NCBI RefSeq assembly: GCF_003596405.1
Contig: NZ_QYUR01000002.1
Coordinates: 1,380,501 to 1,444,500 of the forward strand
Direction of reading: 5' to 3'
DNA: 64,000 bases
From: Pseudomonas cavernicola
Lineage (GTDB): Bacteria > Pseudomonadota > Gammaproteobacteria > Pseudomonadales > Pseudomonadaceae
Part shown: positions 59,687 to 64,000 of the stretch, piece by piece
Numbering within the stretch: position 1 is the stretch's first letter
How the letters are laid out: each line of letters opens with the position of its first letter
Position numbers and translations under genes: made by a program
The notes under the pieces: generated by a model
Database searches by the model: none
Told to the model about the DNA's origin: nothing
Seen by the model: only the letters and a program-made list of their open reading frames with translations

Positions 59687-60163
59687 ATGAATAACAAAAT
59701 TAATATTCGTCTTTCTGAACATCAAGATCATGAAGCGGTAGGCATACTTACTTGGGAGCTCTTAAATGAGTTATTCCCAAAGTGCGCGGACCAATTTGAA
59801 AAATCAAAATTTATAACCACATCGCGAACTTTGCTTTCCGAGGGTAAGCGTTTCTGGTCGCTGGTCGCGGAGCTAAACAACGAAGTCGTGGCCATATTAA
59901 ATATTAATGAATGTGCAGCCATTTATACTGGCGGCTCATTTGGTGAAATAACAGAATTTTATATTAAGCCAAGTTTTCGTTCAAAGGGCATTGGTGCTAG
60001 GCTTATTGAGGCAGCAAAGATATTTTGTGCTGAAAAAGGCTGGTCCGCTCTAGAGGTAGGAGCGCCGCCATCTGATCCATGGCAAAGAACCATTGACTTC
60101 TATCTTGAAAATGGATTTTCAATTATTGGGCCTCGCCTTGAAGCCACAATTAAATCGCTCTAA
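59687..60163 (+). CDS. GNAT family acetyltransferase (integron cassette 2)
   Basis: 158 residues. GNAT fold: N-terminal INIRLSEHQDHEAVGILTWEL, acetyl-CoA loop ITEFYIKPSFRSKGIGARLIEAAKIF (near 85-110, motif SKGIGA) and C-terminal ALEVGAPPSDPWQRTIDFYLENGF. Such cassette enzymes can acetylate antibiotics, peptides or metabolites. Nothing points to a particular substrate. AT-rich; stop inside attC2. Confidence 0.88.
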   Translation: MNNKINIRLSEHQDHEAVGILTWELLNELFPKCADQFEKSKFITTSRTLLSEGKRFWSLVAELNNEVVAILNINECAAIYTGGSFGEITEFYIKPSFRSKGIGARLIEAAKIFCAEKGWSALEVGAPPSDPWQRTIDFYLENGFSIIGPRLEATIKSL

Positions 60164-60233
60164 CTACAAGTTCAAGCCGCTCGCTGCGCTCTCTGGGACG
60201 GCGTGCCGCCACCCCTTAACTTAAACGTTAGGC
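60158..60233 (+). repeat. attC site 2
   Basis: 76 bp from CTCTAAC (one mismatch to RYYYAAC) to GTTAGGC (perfect GTTRRRY), with arms AAGTTCAAGCC and CCCCTTAACTTAAAC and an inner GGGACGGCGTGCCGCC hairpin. Confidence 0.85.
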
Positions 60234-60245
60234 ACATTAGACGCT

Positions 60246-61172
60246 ATGGAATATTCGGAGATTGAAAAGTTGATTTCGCTTCTAGGTAGCTTTGGCATAG
60301 GCGCCATAATAGGCGGCGGGACAATCTATCTATTTATAAAGTCCTTTATCCCTTCATATTTGTCCGAAAAAGCAAAGAATCTCGCTTCGAAAGAAGACAT
60401 CAAATACATTACTGAAAAAGTTGAGTCAGTGAAATCTGATTACGCTCATCTATTAGAAGAAGCTAGAAGCAGTTATCAATTGAAATTTGCCGCTGTAGAG
60501 CGTGAGAAGAACATCAAGAAAGAAGTGTACATGGAGGCTGTGGAAGCCATTACACGCAGCCAAAATATAATTGCTGGCTTTTGCAATCTAAATTTGAGCG
60601 AAGAACAAATCACCTCAAGCATGAGCGTCGATGCTGGCAAAGTAGCAAAAATCCAGGTAGTTGGTAGCAAAGAAACCGTAAGAACTGTTACCGATTATAT
60701 GGCTGAGATTGGAACAGCCTCATTAGATTTAATGCTAAAAAGAAGCGAGTTAATGCTAAGAAAAAGCTCAATTCATACCTATGAATCTTTGCGAAACAAG
60801 TCACAGCAAGAAATTGATCGATATATAGCAATCATGAAAAATCTAAACCTGCAGGGAAGCACAGATCAATCTCTATGGGATACAGTAAGTCGCAATATAG
60901 AATATGAACAGGGACAATTCGACAAATATCAAGCTGAGCTTGATACGCTCTGGAAAACCCAGAATAAGGAGCATCTGAAATTTACCAGAGAGTGTATGGG
61001 TAGATTCTTTGATATCTCGCTATTGCTTCCGCCAGCGGTTTTAGCTGTTAGAAACGAGCTAGATCTTGAAATAGCTAGCGAAGATTATTTGGATATTTTT
61101 AACGAAAATATTAATAAAGGCAGGCGCGTATTCGAAGCATTCTTGCATCGGATAGAGCAAGGAAATATCTAA
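60246..61172 (+). CDS. Membrane-anchored coiled-coil protein (integron cassette 3)
   Basis: 308 residues. One N-terminal membrane helix (GSFGIGAIIGGGTIYLFIKSFI, residues ~14-35), then AKNLASKEDIKYITEKVESVKSDY, a juxtamembrane segment I have seen in cassette and defence-island proteins of unknown function, and a long helical cytoplasmic domain. No enzyme motif is visible. AT-rich codon use; stop in attC3. Function unknown. Confidence 0.75.
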   Translation: MEYSEIEKLISLLGSFGIGAIIGGGTIYLFIKSFIPSYLSEKAKNLASKEDIKYITEKVESVKSDYAHLLEEARSSYQLKFAAVEREKNIKKEVYMEAVEAITRSQNIIAGFCNLNLSEEQITSSMSVDAGKVAKIQVVGSKETVRTVTDYMAEIGTASLDLMLKRSELMLRKSSIHTYESLRNKSQQEIDRYIAIMKNLNLQGSTDQSLWDTVSRNIEYEQGQFDKYQAELDTLWKTQNKEHLKFTRECMGRFFDISLLLPPAVLAVRNELDLEIASEDYLDIFNENINKGRRVFEAFLHRIEQGNI

Positions 61173-61221
61173 CAAAAATATCAACTACGCGCCTACGGCG
61201 CCGGTTATGTTAACGTTAGGT
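61167..61221 (+). repeat. attC site 3 (short, divergent)
   Basis: Only 55 bp: ATCTAAC (perfect RYYYAAC) to GTTAGGT (perfect GTTRRRY), with the inner palindrome GCGCCTACGGCGC. Different lineage from attC1, 2 and 4. Confidence 0.8.
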
Positions 61222-61248
61222 GGTAAAAGCAACTAACAAGGTGCGCGC

Positions 61249-61527
61249 ATGGAAGTTACGCAACCCAATCATAAAATTCGCTTTCTTTCCGGCGCTCCGC
61301 GTCGTCGTGAAGAATCCGGCCCGCAACATCTGCTTGGCTCTCGCCGACACACCGCATGCACCCGCCTCAACCTTAAGCGCGGCACGCGTATGCTCAAACA
61401 CGCAAATCAAGCATCGCTGAGTTATTCAATTTCTACGTCCGGCTTGAGTCCGCATCCGGGCCTAACAAACGGTTCAAATCGTTCGCTTCGCTCACTGGGA
61501 CGGGCTAAAGCCCGCCCCTTAACCTGA
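61249..61527 (+). CDS. Uncertain ORF of cassette 4
   Basis: Cassette 4 spans about 61216-61530. A 92-codon frame starts at the ATG at 61249 (MEVTQPNHKIRFLSGAPRRREESG...) with a weak AAGG, and reads into attC4. A second frame (GTG 61220 to 61420, 66 codons) and a minus-strand frame also cover the DNA. None has a family signature. The cassette may be degenerate or carry no protein gene. Confidence 0.3.
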   Translation: MEVTQPNHKIRFLSGAPRRREESGPQHLLGSRRHTACTRLNLKRGTRMLKHANQASLSYSISTSGLSPHPGLTNGSNRSLRSLGRAKARPLT

Positions 61528-61536
61528 ACTTTAGAC
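61460..61536 (+). repeat. attC site 4 with altered crossover triplet
   Basis: 77 bp from GCCTAAC (perfect) to TTTAGAC, where the recombination triplet GTT is TTT. The inside matches attC1 closely (ATCGTTCGCTTCGCTCACTG, GGGCTAAAGCCCGCCCC). Confidence 0.8.
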
Positions 61537-61549
61537 GCATGGAATCGCT

Positions 61550-61984
61550 ATGAGAGCCTTAACATATATTATTTTAACTCTACTCTTGGTCGGTTGCGGA
61601 TCAGAAACCATACAGATTCCTGAACAGTCAGAAATACAAGAAATAAATATTTGCCAAGGGAGGCATGACTGCAATATTGGCAAATCCATGATTAATGACC
61701 AATACATCATAAAAAAAGCGCTGCAAGAGACACTAAAACATAGCCAGTCATGGCAAACAGAGCCTGAAATGGCCTTAACAACAGGCTGGTTAACATATCC
61801 AACACCTACTGACACCGTTGCCTTCAAAGGTCGCGACAACAACACCCTGCTCGTCTTATGGTTTGGCAGTGGCTGGATTGGCACCTGGCAAATAAAAGAA
61901 GGAAAGCACGTCAAATTTTTCAAAAGGGTCAGTGCAGAGGAAGTTAAAAGCCTTAGACTCACCTTAAGCATGAAGAACCCTTAA
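61550..61984 (+). CDS. Lipoprotein (integron cassette 5)
   Basis: 144 residues with a lipoprotein signal (ALTYIILTLLLVGCG, lipobox LVGC with C16). The mature part is small and polar, with ICQGRHDCNI (a possible disulfide pair), then VAFKGRDNNTLLVLWFGSGWIGTWQIKEGKHVKF, which looks like beta strands. No family recognised. AT-richer than the core. No complete attC follows. Confidence 0.7.
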   Translation: MRALTYIILTLLLVGCGSETIQIPEQSEIQEINICQGRHDCNIGKSMINDQYIIKKALQETLKHSQSWQTEPEMALTTGWLTYPTPTDTVAFKGRDNNTLLVLWFGSGWIGTWQIKEGKHVKFFKRVSAEEVKSLRLTLSMKNP

Positions 61985-62444
61985 CCACAACCGTGCAAAT
62001 GTCTAACTATTCGTATATGGACTCTCCCCACAAGTAGTGAGTAAAGCTCTTCCAACCCTGTCGTCAGTGCGGTTGCATTCGCATAATCACAACAACGCTG
62101 CTGTTCGAATGCAGGTCTATGCCACGGAATTTCATCACTGCCTCCGCGAGTAAAAGACAAAGTTCGCATCTTGAATTTTGCTCCACTGTTGCCCGGCGGG
62201 AGGAGGCTGGCTAGATGATTCTCAGACCACGAATATTTCCCTTATTTCTTTCCGATAAACCGTGGTCTACCCCCCATTACAGTTCAGGGCATTAGTCGGG
62301 AGCCTTTGCAGGCTGTGCGGCTCGGCTGGGTTTGAGTTGGCAGTAGGTTCGTTATCGCGGCCATGGGCCGCTCCTACAGGTTGGTGTTGGCGTGGGGCTG
62401 CTCGGCCTGGGTTTGGCCGAGCAGTGGCCAGGTGGGCGCTTTGG
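61985..62444. other. Right edge of the accessory region, no gene
   Basis: Contains an isolated GTCTAAC (61999-62005), the left core of an attC whose right half is missing, and an 8-bp inverted repeat AGACCACG/CGTGGTCT (about 62225-62270). GC content returns to the core level toward 62300. No gene is supported. Confidence 0.45.
62354..62380. repeat. REP-type palindrome
   Basis: ATCGCGGCCATGGGCCGCTCCTACAGG follows the Pseudomonas REP pattern: a GCGGCC/GGCCGC stem followed by CTCCTACAGG. Confidence 0.7.
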
Positions 62445-62843
62445 CTAGGGGTAGGTAATGGAGACCAGGTAGGCCTTCGGTTGCCCGGCCACAGGCGGTT
62501 GCCCGTTGATGCGGTAGCTCTGCGAAAAGGTGTTGCCGCCAGTTGCGGGCGTGCTGCCGAGCAGTCGCATGTCGGCGGAGGGGGCCTGCTGGCCAGTCTC
62601 GTCCAGCAGTTGTACCGTTCCCTGTGTGTTGCCGGCTGGCTGGATGTTTAGCGTCGCGCCGCGTGTGTGGAGCGAACATCCGCTCAGGTTCAAGGTCGCG
62701 CCTGAGGCATTCGTGCTGATCGAGCAGGGTGGTTCGACGATTGCGCCGACAAAACTGATCGTCCCCCCCGTGGCAGCCAGAGCCTGGGTGGATGCGATTC
62801 CGGCTAGGAGCAACAGACTGGCTATGTGCTTTCCAATGTTCAT
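62445..62843 (-). CDS. Orphan type 1 fimbrial-like (pilin-like) protein
   Basis: 132 residues from the ATG at 62843 (GCGAGG ahead; the frame continues upstream without a site). Signal peptide IASLLLLAGIASTQALA, then GGTISFVGAIVEPPCSIST, the N-terminal strand and first cysteine of chaperone-usher pilins. The second cysteine follows in NLSGCSL, and the protein ends AYLVSITYP like pilins. No chaperone or usher gene is in view, and it is shorter than most pilins, so it may be a minor subunit or a secreted relative. Confidence 0.7.
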   Translation of the reverse strand: MNIGKHIASLLLLAGIASTQALAATGGTISFVGAIVEPPCSISTNASGATLNLSGCSLHTRGATLNIQPAGNTQGTVQLLDETGQQAPSADMRLLGSTPATGGNTFSQSYRINGQPPVAGQPKAYLVSITYP

Positions 62844-62966
62844 GGTCAAGGCCTCGCTCTGCTTAGAATTCTTGTCCGTGAAATTTAGGATAGTTCCTAG
62901 CTGGGTCGGGTCGACTGGTTCACAACTCACGCCGAATGATTGCAAATGGCCACTACTGGTGTGCGC

Positions 62967-63866
62967 TCACACTTGCGCGATCGCCATGATCTGCTCGATC
63001 AACCATTGCAGCGCCGCATCGCGCTGACGTTGGGCCAGGCTGACGATTTCCAGGTGGAAGGGGCCAAGGGCGAAGGGCAGGTCGAACAGTTGCAGCGGCA
63101 ACAGCCCGGCGAAGTGGCGGGCCAATTGGGTTGGCAAGACGGCTGCCAGTTCGCTGCTGGCGACGATATGCGCGGCCTGTAGATAGTTCGGCGTGGTGTA
63201 AAGAATCTCGCGGCTGAGGCCTTGTTCGCCAAGCCACTGGTCGACCATGCCGCGGGTCTGTCCGCCGTGGACCCAGAGGTGGCGCAGTTGCAGAAAGGTG
63301 TCGAGATCCAGGTTGCCATGTAGCTGCGGATGATTCTGGCGCAGCGCCACTTGCAGGGTTTCGCTCATCCAGTGGCGGCGGGCGAAGCGCGCGGGCACCT
63401 CTTCGAAGCGCCCCAGCACCAGATCCAGCTCGCCTTTATCCAGGGCTTCTGCGGGCAGGGTCGGGCTCAGGTGGCGGATGTCGATGCGGATGCCGGGCGC
63501 CTGCTGGCTGAGCTGTTGGAGCAGGCGCGGCATGCAGATCAGCTCGACGTAATCGGTCACCGCAATGCTGAAGCGCTGACGGCTGCGCGCCGGGTCGAAC
63601 ACTTCGCCGGCGCTGAGGCTTTGCTCGATCTGCTGCAACGCCGCACGGATTGGCGCCTCCAGCGCCAGCGCCCGTGGGGTTGGTTGCATGGCGCGACCGA
63701 CGCGCACCAGCAGGGGGTCGTCGAGCAATACCCGCAGGCGATTCAGTGCGTTGCTGACTGCTGGTTGGCTCAAGGCCAGGCGCTCGGCGGCGCGCGAGAC
63801 GTTGCATTCGCGCAGCAGCGCATCGAGCACACGCAGTAGGTTGAGGTCGAAGTTAGAGATATTCAT
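62967..63866 (-). CDS. LysR family transcriptional regulator
   Basis: 299 residues from the ATG at 63866 (frame open to 63965, but family similarity begins here). N-terminal helix-turn-helix NLLRVLDALLRECNVSRAAERLALSQPAVSNALNRLR, then a substrate-binding domain (FSIAVTDYVELICMPRLLQQLSQ). The NodD/LinR-like subgroup shares this DLNLLRVLDALL opening. Divergent from the gene starting at 63965, which it probably controls. Confidence 0.93.
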   Translation of the reverse strand: MNISNFDLNLLRVLDALLRECNVSRAAERLALSQPAVSNALNRLRVLLDDPLLVRVGRAMQPTPRALALEAPIRAALQQIEQSLSAGEVFDPARSRQRFSIAVTDYVELICMPRLLQQLSQQAPGIRIDIRHLSPTLPAEALDKGELDLVLGRFEEVPARFARRHWMSETLQVALRQNHPQLHGNLDLDTFLQLRHLWVHGGQTRGMVDQWLGEQGLSREILYTTPNYLQAAHIVASSELAAVLPTQLARHFAGLLPLQLFDLPFALGPFHLEIVSLAQRQRDAALQWLIEQIMAIAQV

Positions 63867-63964
63867 TGAGTGAATGCCAAATATCACAAGACTAAATTTC
63901 AAAAATAGTAGCGCCTTGATTAAGGTGATTGGCGATTTTCTGCTCAGGTACACGAGGGATAACA

Positions 63965-64000
63965 ATGAGCCACTCCGCTTTCACCGTTCAGCAAGCCGCC
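63965..64000 (+). CDS. Start of a gene cut by the window end
   Basis: ATG at 63965 after CGAGGG. Twelve codons, MSHSAFTVQQAA, are visible. Divergent from the LysR gene with 98 bases between them. The product cannot be named. Confidence 0.6.
   Translation, partial: MSHSAFTVQQAA

Noticed and set aside
61216..61410. Minus-strand frame in cassette 4
   Set aside because: TTG start without ribosome binding site, stop within attC3, and orientation opposite to the other cassettes; no family signature.
62262..62651. 129-codon plus-strand frame opposite the pilin-like gene
   Set aside because: It crosses a REP palindrome and the antisense strand of the pilin-like gene; tryptophan/glycine-rich shadow composition.

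Overview
The window is chromosomal DNA of a Pseudomonas species (gammaproteobacterium). The core genes are GC-rich, starts are mostly ATG or GTG, and the order hemB / ppk / ppx / trxA / rho / ubiD ... ygfA-6S-zapA ... ubiH-ubiI ... fbpAB-gcvTHP ... argE-argA ... gshA-tex-ompR-envZ ... rimK-hslR-hslO-pckA follows, in one direction, the arrangement I know from P. aeruginosa. Proteins such as HemB, Ppx, Rho and GcvP read as close relatives of the P. aeruginosa ones. I could not run a search, so the species is not named.

Layout. 0.3-7.0 kb: a sterol-desaturase-like membrane enzyme, a DedA protein, hemB, and the polyphosphate pair ppk1/ppx, which converge. 7.4-12.1 kb: trxA, rho, ubiD, a flavodoxin-reductase-like iron-sulfur protein and a small membrane protein. 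12.3-18.3 kb: a quinone oxidoreductase, a FliL-like protein, a diguanylate cyclase, an EVE-domain protein, a 43-residue membrane peptide, ygfA, 6S RNA, zapA and a ZapB-like coiled coil. 18.4-22.8 kb: ygfB, pepP, ubiH and a ubiI-like gene. 23-30.5 kb: a ferric-ion binding protein with its permease but no ATPase, then the glycine cleavage genes gcvT, gcvH, gcvP. 30.6-37.2 kb: DUF2388 protein, NfeD/SPFH pair, a GspE-like ATPase, an ACT-like protein divergent from an Lrp-type regulator, and a CYTH-CHAD protein. 37.4-42.8 kb: argE, argA, an RMF-like small protein, gshA, a thioesterase. 42.9-56.3 kb: tex, ompR-envZ, a 1253-residue light-sensor-like c-di-GMP enzyme, rimK-rimB, hslR, hslO, pckA.

From 56.3 to 62.4 kb the core is interrupted by an accessory region. 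Its left part reads leftward. It starts with a P4/C4-type antisense-RNA attenuator (an untranslated leader, a mutually exclusive hairpin pair and an internal antisense segment), continues with an Ash-like small ORF, and ends in two small genes, one of which resembles the LasR antiactivator QslA. Its right part reads rightward and is much richer in A+T. It is an array of about five integron gene cassettes separated by four recognisable attC sites, with no integrase gene anywhere in the window (a CALIN-type array). The cassettes encode a DUF4238 protein, a GNAT acetyltransferase, a membrane-anchored coiled-coil protein, an uncertain short ORF and a lipoprotein. After it come an orphan pilin-like protein, a LysR regulator and the first codons of a divergent gene cut by the window end.

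A second theme is the number of short palindromic repeats of several families between core genes. Four genes (the ubiI-like gene, the DUF2388 gene, argE and gshA) end in a TAG stop codon that is the TAG at the terminus of such a repeat. I saw no tRNA, rRNA, transposase, CRISPR array or replication origin.
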